DNA from: CAYHDN01 sp964355425
GTDB lineage: Bacteria > Patescibacteriota > UBA1384 > XYA2-FULL-43-10 > CAINNR01
Reading direction: 5' to 3'
Assembly: GCA_964355425.1 (NCBI GenBank)
Contig: CAYHDN010000042.1
Span: forward strand, 1 to 7,905
Length of the DNA: 7,905 bases
How positions within the stretch are numbered: the stretch's first letter is position 1; every line of letters begins with the position of its first letter. The notes beneath the pieces were generated by a model, which was not told the origin of the DNA, did no database searches, and saw only the letters and a list, made by a program, of their open reading frames with translations. Both the position numbers and the translations under genes were made by a program. Shown one piece after another: positions 1 to 6,099 of the stretch.

Positions 1-1521
1 ACTGTTCCGGCCTATTTTAACGATTCGCAGCGCCAAGCGACAAAAGATGCCGGAAAAATTGCTGGCCTTGATGTTAAACGAATTATCAATGAGCCGACTG
101 CTGCTGCATTGGCTTATGGACTGGAAAAAAATAAAAATGAAAAAATTGCCGTTTATGATCTTGGTGGTGGAACATTTGATATCACAATTTTGGAACTCGG
201 TGATGGCATTTTTGAAGTTAAAGCCACCAACGGTGATACCCATTTAGGTGGTGACGATTTCGACCAGGTAATTATGAACTTCATTATTGACGAGTTCAAG
301 AAAGATCAGGGAGTTGATTTGCATACTGATAAAGCAGCAATTCAGCGGGTTAAAGAAGCGGCAGAAAAAGCTAAAATTGAACTTTCCAGTTCAGCCGAAA
401 CCGAGATAAACTTGCCGTTTGTAACAGCCGATGCGTCAGGACCAAAACATTTGCAAATGAGTATGACCAGATCCAAACTTGAGCAGTTAGTTGAGGGATT
501 AATTGCAAGATCAATTGCGCCTTGTGAAAAGGTTTTGAAGGATGCAAAAGTTGAAACCAAGGACATTGATGAAGTTGTCTTGGTTGGTGGGCAAACCAGA
601 ATGCCAGCAGTTCGGGCCGCGGTCAAAAAGTTTTTTGGCAAGGAGCCAAATCATTCCGTCAACCCGGATGAAGCGGTTGCTCTTGGCGCAGCAATTCAGG
701 GCGGCGTTCTTGGCGGCGAGGTTAAAGATCTTTTGCTTCTAGACGTCACCCCTCTCTCGCTTGGGATTGAGACCTTGGGTGGAGTGAATACCAAGTTAAT
801 TGAGAACAACACGACTATTCCAACTTCAAAATCACAAATTTTTTCGACTGCTGCCGATAATCAAACACAAGTTGACATTCATGTACTGCAAGGTGAGCGC
901 GAGATGGCGGCGGACAGCAAAACTTTGGGGCGTTTTATCCTCGATGGTATTCCACCGGCCCCGAGAGGTATCCCGCAAATTGAGGTTTCTTTCGACATTG
1001 ATGCTAATGGAATTGTCAACGTCAAAGCCAAAGATAGTGCAACCGGCAAAGAGCAAAAAATTACTATTACGGCATCATCTGGCCTTTCTGAGGAAGAAAT
1101 TGAAAAAATGAAAAAGGATGCCGAAACCCATGCCGATGAAGACAAAAAGAAACGAGAGTTGATTGATGCCAAGAATATGGCTGAAAGTTTGGTCTATACG
1201 GCTGAAAAAACCCTGAAAGACTTGTCTGCCGACAAGGCAGGTGCTGGTGATAAAGTTGATTCAAACAAAAAGTCCGAAGTTGAGGAGAAAATTAAAGCCG
1301 TTAAGGATGCTATGGCGGAGGAAAATACTGAAGTGATTAAGAATACGACCGAAGCTCTTTCAAAATCATTGCAAGAGCTGGGGGCTTCAATGTATCAATC
1401 AGCACAGCAGTCCGAGCCAAAACCAGATAAGAAAACAGAGGATGAAGAGGGTAAAGATAGTAAAGAAGAAAAAGACGGGAAAGACAAATCAGAGGAAGAT
1501 AAGTCCAATAAGTCTAATTAG
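1..1521 (+). CDS. dnaK: Molecular chaperone DnaK (Hsp70), 5'-truncated by window edge
   Basis: ATP-dependent cytosolic Hsp70 chaperone that folds client proteins with DnaJ and GrpE. The frame is open from base 1, beginning TVPAYFNDSQRQATKDAG, so about 140 N-terminal residues (including the first phosphate loop) lie outside the window; 506 codons remain. Visible Hsp70 signatures are IINEPTAAALAYGL, the second phosphate loop YDLGGGTFDI (bases 154-183), VLVGGQTRMPAV, and the interdomain linker region KDLLLLDVTPLSLGIE near base 725. The substrate-binding domain follows (VLQGEREMAADSKTLGRF, ASSGLSEEEIEKM), then a helical lid and a strongly charged Lys/Glu/Asp tail ending SNKSN. The last codons are made by a 9-bp degenerate tandem repeat that runs past the TAG stop. 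A membrane protein and a DnaJ homologue follow on the same strand, as in a chaperone operon. Identification is certain. Confidence 0.98.
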   Translation, partial: TVPAYFNDSQRQATKDAGKIAGLDVKRIINEPTAAALAYGLEKNKNEKIAVYDLGGGTFDITILELGDGIFEVKATNGDTHLGGDDFDQVIMNFIIDEFKKDQGVDLHTDKAAIQRVKEAAEKAKIELSSSAETEINLPFVTADASGPKHLQMSMTRSKLEQLVEGLIARSIAPCEKVLKDAKVETKDIDEVVLVGGQTRMPAVRAAVKKFFGKEPNHSVNPDEAVALGAAIQGGVLGGEVKDLLLLDVTPLSLGIETLGGVNTKLIENNTTIPTSKSQIFSTAADNQTQVDIHVLQGEREMAADSKTLGRFILDGIPPAPRGIPQIEVSFDIDANGIVNVKAKDSATGKEQKITITASSGLSEEEIEKMKKDAETHADEDKKKRELIDAKNMAESLVYTAEKTLKDLSADKAGAGDKVDSNKKSEVEEKIKAVKDAMAEENTEVIKNTTEALSKSLQELGASMYQSAQQSEPKPDKKTEDEEGKDSKEEKDGKDKSEEDKSNKSN

Positions 1522-1537
1522 TTCAATTGGTCTAATT
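1502..1537. repeat. Degenerate 9-bp tandem repeat, four units, across the dnaK stop
   Basis: Four consecutive 9-mers, AGTCCAATA, AGTCTAATT, AGTTCAATT and GGTCTAATT, fit a consensus AGTCYAATT. The first two encode the end of DnaK (SNKSN), and the TAG stop spans the second and third units. Units 2 and 4 both contain the palindrome CTAATTAG when joined to the next bases. There is no T-run, so this is not an obvious terminator. The pattern is directly visible; its origin by slippage or unequal exchange is inferred. Confidence 0.7.
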
Positions 1538-1543
1538 AGAAAT

Positions 1544-1572
1544 TTGCACCTTACAAAAATAGTTGGTAGAAT
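1544..1572 (+). promoter_or_regulatory. Possible sigma70-type promoter inside the chaperone cluster
   Basis: TTGCAC at 1544-1549 and TAGAAT at 1567-1572 are separated by 17 bp. The -10 matches consensus at five of six bases, the -35 only at three. Transcription would begin near 1579, just ahead of the GGGAGG ribosome-binding site and the TTG start at 1590. This would let the membrane protein and dnaJ be transcribed independently of dnaK. Weak -35, so moderate to low confidence. Confidence 0.4.
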
Positions 1573-1589
1573 AATTGCAGGGAGGGAAA

Positions 1590-2255
1590 TTGTTTGATTT
1601 TCTTAAAAAACCAGTGTTCTTAATAATTTTGGCAGTCGCCTTAATTATTGGCGGTATTTGGGCCTATGCTTCAAATCGGAACAAGGAAAAAGCAGCACAG
1701 CAAGTGGCAGAGGAGGCGCAAAAAACGGCGGAGGAAGTAAAAATCAGTAATTTGACCAATATTGACGCGGCGACGCTTGATGCAGATATTAAAAATCAAT
1801 TATCAACAGCTGACAGTAAAGCTGCCGAAACTGACAAAAAAAATGTTTTAATTGCTGTCGAAGTCAGATTGCCACAGTCATTAGCCTCAAGTTCCGGAGA
1901 CACAAGCTATATTTACTCTTCAATGTCAGACAAAACTAACAACTGGATAGTAACGCTGTCAAATACCAGCAACAACTTTCTTCGCGCAAAAGTCCCAAAA
2001 GAAGACTATATCGGAGATTTAAAACCGGTTAACCGCAGTTACTGGAAGATCAATTACATTGCTGCTTTACAGGTTGCTGAGAAAAACGGAGGACTGGATT
2101 TTCGCAACGCTAATGAAATTTCTGAGATCAAATTGTTGCTTAAAAATTCTGACCCGAAAAATTGGCTTTATTGGTTTGTTTCCTATAGCGGAAAAAATAA
2201 TATTAAACAGTTTCAAATAGACGCCTCGACTGGTAGCTTAATTGTACAGCAATAG
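1590..2255 (+). CDS. Membrane-anchored protein with PepSY-like C-terminal region
   Basis: Not a gene I can name. The 221-residue product starts FDFLKKP and has one membrane segment (about residues 9-26, PVFLIILAVALIIGGIWAYA). An Ala/Glu/Lys-rich stretch, likely coiled coil, covers about residues 29-50, followed by a soluble domain presumably outside the membrane. The last 60 residues (LQVAEKNGG, then WLYWFVSYSG and FQIDASTGSLIV) resemble the end of PepSY domains, where a Trp/Tyr-rich strand precedes an acidic residue-Ala-x-x-Gly-x-(hydrophobic) strand. This is family resemblance by eye. I chose TTG at 1590 because GGGAGG (1580-1585) sits 4 nt before it; an in-frame TTG at 1575 is possible but lies upstream of that site. 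It is 68 bp after dnaK and 42 bp before dnaJ, so a role near the chaperone or envelope stress is only suggested by position. Confidence 0.85.
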   Translation: MFDFLKKPVFLIILAVALIIGGIWAYASNRNKEKAAQQVAEEAQKTAEEVKISNLTNIDAATLDADIKNQLSTADSKAAETDKKNVLIAVEVRLPQSLASSSGDTSYIYSSMSDKTNNWIVTLSNTSNNFLRAKVPKEDYIGDLKPVNRSYWKINYIAALQVAEKNGGLDFRNANEISEIKLLLKNSDPKNWLYWFVSYSGKNNIKQFQIDASTGSLIVQQ

Positions 2256-2297
2256 TAACTAAAAAATTTGGCAGGACTGCTGTTTCCAGATTTTCCT

Positions 2298-2924
2298 ATG
2301 ATTATGAAAGAAGATTATTATAAAATTTTGGCTCTGGATAAAGGAGCCACAACCGAAGAAATAAAAAAAGCTTATCGTAAGCTGGCTTTAAAGTACCATC
2401 CCGATCGAGGCGGAAGTCAAGAAGATGACAAGAAGTTTAAAGAGATAAATGAGGCTTATCAAGTCCTTTCTGATCCACAAAAACGCTCGCAGTATGATCA
2501 ATTTGGAGCTAATGGGTCCCCGTTTGGGGGCCAGACTAGTCCCGGTGGATTTCAAGGTGGATTCGAAGGAATGGAGTTCGACTTTGGGGGAATGGGCGGC
2601 TTTGGCGACATCTTCGAGAATTTTTTTGGTCAGGCTTTTTCCCAAGTCCAGGCAGAGATAAAAATCACACCGGCGCAAGCAGTTCTGGGTGAGAAACTGG
2701 AAGTCAATGTCGGTGGGGAGAAAATAAATATTGATATTCCAGCCGGCGTTCAAGACGGCCAAGCATTTCGGTTTCCGGGGAAGGGCAGAGTCCATAATAA
2801 AGGCAGAGGAGATTTAATTTTAACAGTCCGGATCGAAATGCCACGGCATCTTTCTGCGGAACAAAGGGAATTCTGGGAAAAACTCCGAGAATCCGAAACC
2901 AAAAAACATCATTGGTGGGGATAA
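2298..2924 (+). CDS. dnaJ: Minimal DnaJ-family co-chaperone (J domain, G/F linker, one C-terminal domain)
   Basis: J-domain protein that stimulates the ATPase of DnaK, encoded two genes upstream. In the 208-residue product the J domain spans about residues 6-68 (EDYYKILALDKGATTEEIKKAYRK), with the essential HPD at 34-36 and the closing YDQFG. A Gly/Phe-rich linker follows (about 69-112). One beta-sandwich domain (about 118-200) matches the second C-terminal domain of DnaJ: VLGEKLEVNVGG, INIDIPAGVQDGQAFRFPGKG, GRGDLILTVRIEMPRHLSAEQREF. There are no CxxCxGxG zinc-finger repeats and no first C-terminal domain; full DnaJ is about 370-380 residues. Codons before 2298 are open back to a TTG at 2268, but the family normally begins just before (E/D)YY, so ATG 2298 or ATG 2304 is preferred. 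No clear Shine-Dalgarno site. The symbol is by position and family; it could equally be called a DnaJ-domain protein. Confidence 0.92.
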   Translation: MIMKEDYYKILALDKGATTEEIKKAYRKLALKYHPDRGGSQEDDKKFKEINEAYQVLSDPQKRSQYDQFGANGSPFGGQTSPGGFQGGFEGMEFDFGGMGGFGDIFENFFGQAFSQVQAEIKITPAQAVLGEKLEVNVGGEKINIDIPAGVQDGQAFRFPGKGRVHNKGRGDLILTVRIEMPRHLSAEQREFWEKLRESETKKHHWWG

Positions 2925-2961
2925 AATATCCAGTATCTAAAATATTTTGTATTCTTCAAAG

Positions 2962-3013
2962 AAAAAAAGCGGTGAAATCTGCCCGATCGTGCATATTTGA
3001 CCGCTTTTTGTTT
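2962..3013. terminator. Long imperfect palindrome, probable bidirectional intrinsic terminator
   Basis: A 46-bp imperfect palindrome (2964-3009) is centred between 2986 and 2987. The outer arms are AAAAAGCGGT (2964-2973) and ACCGCTTTTT (3000-3009). Inner paired blocks are AAAT/ATTT and TGC/GCA, with a CGATCG centre, broken by three single mismatches. A seven-A run leads in and a T run follows, so a terminator RNA can form on either strand. It lies 39 bp after the dnaJ stop and most simply ends the chaperone transcript. Confidence 0.75.
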
Positions 3014-3037
3014 CATCAAAATAATTTTTTGCAGCAC

Positions 3038-3076
3038 TTGACTACTACTACTACTACTACTACTACTATGTAAAAT
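3038..3076 (+). promoter_or_regulatory. Possible promoter elements flanking the ACT repeat
   Basis: TTGACT (3038-3043) is a good -35 and TAAAAT (3071-3076) a plausible -10, but they are 27 bp apart. The spacer is almost entirely ACT repeats. Loss of three units would bring the spacing to 18 bp. A weaker TACTAT at 3064-3069 gives a 20-bp spacer. The next gene starts at 3115. Speculative. Confidence 0.3.
3041..3067. repeat. (ACT)9 trinucleotide microsatellite
   Basis: Nine perfect ACT units in noncoding DNA between the dnaJ terminator and the gene at 3115. Perfect short arrays of this length are prone to slippage. It is not translated in any frame that leads into the downstream gene. Confidence 0.95.
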
Positions 3077-3114
3077 AGGGGTAGTCCTAGAAATCAATTA
3101 AGTTGGGAGGTTTT

Positions 3115-3606
3115 ATGACTGAAGGAAAAGAAGGATTGGATGTTTCGGGAATGAATGAAGAGGAAAAAATAAAATTGGGCGAAGAAACAATGACGCCAGG
3201 GCAAAAAGAAATGAGTGAAACGAGGGAGAAGTTGAAAGTCCAGGGGTATGAATCTAGATTTAATTCCCATCTCGATCTGATGGAAAGACTTGCGAGAGAA
3301 AGTGAATCAGAAGATGACAGGAAATATTATTCCGAAGTGTTAAAAATGGGGAACACAGTAAAGGAAGCTGCTCAAAATCGTGAAGAAATATTACTCAAGC
3401 GTATTGATTCTGGGGAAGGAAGTGTATTTTGGCATCGGCTAGATAGAGAGGATCGGGGTGAAGAATACAGGGGAACTCTATTTATGTTTGGATATTTGGC
3501 CAGAACTTTTAGTGATAATGAGATGGGAATTCGTCGGACAAGGGAGGGAATTTACGTCGTACGATTAGAATTGATGGAACCCGGGGAAAATATTGATATA
3601 TATTAA
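3115..3606 (+). CDS. Unrecognised charged cytoplasmic protein, 163 residues
   Basis: I do not recognise this gene. The start ATG at 3115 has GGGAGG at 3105-3110, 4 nt upstream, a strong signal like that of the gene at 1590; an in-frame TTG at 3103 would lie upstream of that site and is rejected. The protein has no signal peptide or membrane segment. The first 100 residues are very rich in Glu, Lys and Arg and probably helical (MNEEEKIKLGEE, HLDLMERLARESESEDDRK, VKEAAQNREEILLKR). The C-terminal third is more mixed and ends in a likely beta strand (GIYVVRLELMEPGENIDIY). It stands alone between a terminator and the convergent rsmH, whose 3' end it overlaps by 4 bp. Good ribosome-binding site and amino-acid composition argue that it is real. 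Confidence 0.75.
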   Translation: MTEGKEGLDVSGMNEEEKIKLGEETMTPGQKEMSETREKLKVQGYESRFNSHLDLMERLARESESEDDRKYYSEVLKMGNTVKEAAQNREEILLKRIDSGEGSVFWHRLDREDRGEEYRGTLFMFGYLARTFSDNEMGIRRTREGIYVVRLELMEPGENIDIY

Positions 3607-4529
3607 TTTGTTTTCTCCAGCACTCGTAATTTAGCGCTACGGGAGCGGGGATTTTGGGCGATCTCCTCTTCCGAAGCCGTGATCGGTTTTTTTGTTAGAA
3701 CTTTAAATTTTTCGTTATTTTCTTCTTCTAATTTTCGGAAACTGTGTTTGACAATTCGGTCCTCTAAAGAGTGAAAGGAAATTATCATCAGTCGCCCATC
3801 CCCTGCCAGAAGTTCGGCTGCTTTGGGGATAAAATTCTCTAAAACCTTTAGCTCATCATTAACCTCAATTCGTAGGGCTTGAAAAACCCGAGTTGCCGGA
3901 TGAATTTTGTATTTATTTTTGTAATTTGCTGGGAATGATGATTCGATAATTGCAGACAGCTGACCAGTTGTGGTTATCTTGTTTTTTTTGCGCCCCTCGA
4001 CAATATTTTTAGCAATTCTGCGACTATTTCTTTCTCCGCCCCAGTCATAGAAAATATCAGCCAAATCATTTTCGCTGTAGTTATTTACTATGTCGGCCGC
4101 TGATTCTTTGTCGCTTCGATTCATCCGCATATCTAGTGGTGCATTATTTTGAAATGAAAATCCTCTCTTGGCATTATCCAACTGATAACTGGAAACCCCG
4201 AGATCAAGCAAAATTCCGTCAATTTTATCGATTTCCTGTGATTTCAGTATCGACGGCAAATTAGAGAAATTATCGTGGATAAAAGTTATTTGATCAGCAA
4301 ATTCTGCCAAATTATTTTTAGCGGCAAAAATCGCCTCCAAATCTCTGTCTATTCCAATGACTTTTAATTTTTGACTTTTAATTTTTGACTTGCGAAGCAA
4401 CGCTTCGCTGTGTCCGCCGCCGCCGAGAGTCCCATCAATAAGAATACCACCCGTTTTTAACGGTAAATACTCGAGCACTTCGGAAACCATCACAGGTTTG
4501 TGAGAAAAATCGACTTTTTTATCCGTCAT
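3603..4529 (-). CDS. rsmH: 16S rRNA (cytosine(1402)-N(4))-methyltransferase RsmH
   Basis: Transfers a methyl group from S-adenosylmethionine to N4 of C1402 in the 16S rRNA decoding centre. The 308-residue length is normal for the family. Visible signatures are HKPVMVSEVL (10-19), the SAM loop DGTLGGGGHSEALL (32-45), the acidic motif GIDRD (59-63), DGILLDLGVSSYQLD with FSFQNNAPLDMRM, WGGERNSRRIAKNIVE, HPATRVFQALRIEVNDEL, IISFHSLEDRIVKHSF and the C-terminal NPRSRSAKLRVLEK. Between the SAM loop and GIDRD there is a short Lys/Ser-rich stretch (KSKIKSQKLKV) encoded by a 14-bp tandem repeat. The ATG is 3 bp past the stop of the upstream gene and has no clear Shine-Dalgarno site, so translation may be coupled. 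The usual mraZ-rsmH-ftsL neighbours are absent: it ends a surface-protein/sortase operon. Confidence 0.97.
   Translation of the reverse strand: MTDKKVDFSHKPVMVSEVLEYLPLKTGGILIDGTLGGGGHSEALLRKSKIKSQKLKVIGIDRDLEAIFAAKNNLAEFADQITFIHDNFSNLPSILKSQEIDKIDGILLDLGVSSYQLDNAKRGFSFQNNAPLDMRMNRSDKESAADIVNNYSENDLADIFYDWGGERNSRRIAKNIVEGRKKNKITTTGQLSAIIESSFPANYKNKYKIHPATRVFQALRIEVNDELKVLENFIPKAAELLAGDGRLMIISFHSLEDRIVKHSFRKLEEENNEKFKVLTKKPITASEEEIAQNPRSRSAKLRVLEKTN
4358..4391. repeat. 14-bp tandem repeat (2.4 copies) inside rsmH
   Basis: The plus-strand unit TGACTTTTAATTTT occurs at 4358-4371 and 4372-4385, with a partial third at 4386-4391. Because 14 is not a multiple of three, successive copies encode different residues in RsmH (KSKIKSQKLKV). 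The total still keeps the frame. It sits in a loop between SAM-binding motifs. Confidence 0.9.
4392..4408. repeat. Perfect 7-bp inverted repeat next to the 14-bp array in rsmH
   Basis: GCGAAGC (4392-4398), a 3-nt loop AAC, and GCTTCGC (4402-4408) form a perfect hairpin within rsmH codons for SEALLR. It directly abuts the tandem repeat at 4358-4391. It may be chance in coding DNA or part of a small inserted repeat. Confidence 0.6.
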
Positions 4530-4532
4530 TAA

Positions 4533-5435
4533 TTATTTTTCGTAAGTATTGATTAATAATTCACTTGAATTATCTGGATTTCGGTAGCCGCCAATTTTTG
4601 GATCGTAAGATGTCAGCGGCATTGTATAATTTTTTCCGGTTGAAGAGGAAACCAATCCAGATTCTTGTCCCATTATCGCATCGGAAAAGCGATGTGACGC
4701 CCGGTCTTGGACCTGGTTTCGATACTCCCAAGCCTCCATTATTGGTGAAGAATCATTGGCTAGATCAGTGGCAGTCGGTAGCCGGACTTTATCAAGTCCG
4801 GCAGCTTTGCTGGTGTTTATTATTGTAATTGACCCGGCAATTCTTTCAAGTGTCGGCGCCCATTTGCCCCACTTATCCGGCGTTGTTTGAAAAGCAGTGA
4901 TCATTGCCATAAATTGTCCATAACCGTTTAAGACTCCGGCTGAAGCTTTGGCTTTGACAGATACGTCTTTAGCCGTTGTGAAAGTAAATGTTTTGGTTTT
5001 CATCACCCATGTTAGATTAGTTATTGGATCTTGGACCGAACCTTCATCAGAGGAACTTTCATAAACAACATTTCTGCCGCCGACAGCAGATAGCATAAAA
5101 TCAATAAAGCCATCTGGAGTTTGCGAACCTTGCCAGCCAGCGGCAATAGCAGCGGAAACACCAGTATTATTATCGGTCGAATCCATGATATCAATTCCGC
5201 TTTCTGTATCGGAGACGCTCCATCCCTCGATAATTTTGACGGCGAAAACTTGACCGACATAGGGAATTAAAGTATAAGCAACTGGTTGTTCTATTGGTTT
5301 TTCGGTTGCGGCTGGTGTTGGATTTTGGCTAGCAGTTTTTTTCTTGAAGAATTTAGCATAAACTAAATAACCGCCAGCGCCAACAGCTGACAAAGCAACT
5401 ACCACGATTAAAATAATTAACAATGTTTTTTTCAA
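4533..5435 (-). CDS. Membrane-anchored extracytoplasmic protein, function unknown
   Basis: I cannot assign a function. The 300-residue protein starts MKKTLLIILIVVVALSAVGAGG, a single membrane segment (about 4-27), followed by a basic KFFKKK and a Pro/Thr/Ala linker. A probable globular domain (about 53-205) reads like the PsbP/DUF1795-type fold, with an early 'GWSVSDTESGIDIMD' strand pair and a late 'WAPTLERIAGSITI' helix-strand; that is only a resemblance. A C-terminal part (about 215-300) contains WEYRNQVQDRASHRFSDAIMGQE and GKNYTMPLTSYDP, rich in aromatic and polar residues. There is no LPXTG motif. Start TTG at 5435 is supported by GGGAG (5441-5445 on the complement) 5 nt away. The gene begins 1 bp after the sortase stop and ends 3 bp before rsmH, so it is firmly in the operon. 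Confidence 0.9.
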   Translation of the reverse strand: MKKTLLIILIVVVALSAVGAGGYLVYAKFFKKKTASQNPTPAATEKPIEQPVAYTLIPYVGQVFAVKIIEGWSVSDTESGIDIMDSTDNNTGVSAAIAAGWQGSQTPDGFIDFMLSAVGGRNVVYESSSDEGSVQDPITNLTWVMKTKTFTFTTAKDVSVKAKASAGVLNGYGQFMAMITAFQTTPDKWGKWAPTLERIAGSITIINTSKAAGLDKVRLPTATDLANDSSPIMEAWEYRNQVQDRASHRFSDAIMGQESGLVSSSTGKNYTMPLTSYDPKIGGYRNPDNSSELLINTYEK

Positions 5436-5436
5436 G

Positions 5437-6045
5437 TTAACTCCCTAATTTTGCTACAACTACCAGTCTTTTCAAGTTACTTCCGATCGGCCAGCAAGTC
5501 ATTAAAGTTACTTGTTCAGATTTTGTTGGTTCGAGTGAAGAGAGATCATCGGCGGCGACAGTTTCTTTTTTCCAAACCTTGTATTTATACTCTTTTTGTT
5601 GACGATAGACGATTATTTGATCACCTTTCTCCAAGTCATTAAGTTTGGCAAAAGCTTCAGCGTAATCACCAACACCGTTCCAGGTGCTTGAATGGCCGAA
5701 GATATAAATGTTGCTTCCCTCTCCAGGAAACGCCGTGCCCTTGTAATGAGCGACACCGGAAAGAAGCGCCTTGTTGTAAGCGGTTTTATTTTCGCCATCA
5801 ACGTTGGCAACGATTGGAACAGCAACAGAGATTTTTTGGATATAGAGCCCGAAATCAAAAAGCCGCGGATCAATATTAATTTTTTCGACAACTGATGCCT
5901 CGACTTTTTGATCACCGGTAGAAAGATTGTTGCCGGATTTTATGATAAATCTGATATACAGGGAAATTGCGATAACGATGCCGAATAAAATCGCTGATAA
6001 CAATAATAGAGATCTTGAGCGCATATTTTTTTTAGTATTTGACAT
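5437..6045 (-). CDS. Sortase (class D/E-like transpeptidase)
   Basis: Membrane-bound cysteine transpeptidase that cleaves an LPXTG-type motif and joins the protein to an envelope nucleophile. The 202-residue product has an N-terminal anchor (about 12-34, SLLLLSAILFGIVIAISLYIRF) and a sortase domain. Key parts are GVAHYKGTAFPGEGSNIYIFGHSS with catalytic His118, and TLMTCWPIGSNLKRLVVVA with catalytic Cys184 and Arg193. Size and the TLxTC...RL signature fit single-anchor class D/E enzymes; the exact class cannot be fixed by eye. Start ATG 6045 has a weak GGA 4 nt before it; an in-frame GTG at 6057 would add four residues. It follows the LPETG protein by about 55 bp in the same operon, making that protein the obvious substrate. 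All three catalytic residues are present, so it should be active. Confidence 0.95.
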   Translation of the reverse strand: MSNTKKNMRSRSLLLLSAILFGIVIAISLYIRFIIKSGNNLSTGDQKVEASVVEKINIDPRLFDFGLYIQKISVAVPIVANVDGENKTAYNKALLSGVAHYKGTAFPGEGSNIYIFGHSSTWNGVGDYAEAFAKLNDLEKGDQIIVYRQQKEYKYKVWKKETVAADDLSSLEPTKSEQVTLMTCWPIGSNLKRLVVVAKLGS

Positions 6046-6099
6046 ATTATCCGGCACAAAAACGAACTTTAGTGAACAAACCGATTATTTATCAACAAT

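Noticed and set aside
1575..1589. TTG at 1575 as the start of the membrane protein
   Set aside because: The GGGAGG site lies downstream of it and fits the TTG at 1590; the predicted transcription start is also after 1575.
3041..3067. CRISPR or coding repeat
   Set aside because: Units are 3 bp with no spacers, and no frame through the ACT run reaches the downstream gene.
5437..6057. Several open frames of 60-100 codons antisense or out of frame with the sortase and neighbouring genes
   Set aside because: They are shadows of well-supported genes, with no recognisable domains or ribosome-binding sites.
6066..6095. Separate sortase promoter on the minus strand (TTGATA, 18 bp, TAAAGT)
   Set aside because: The -10 is poor and the gene is close behind the surface-protein gene, so co-transcription is the simpler reading.
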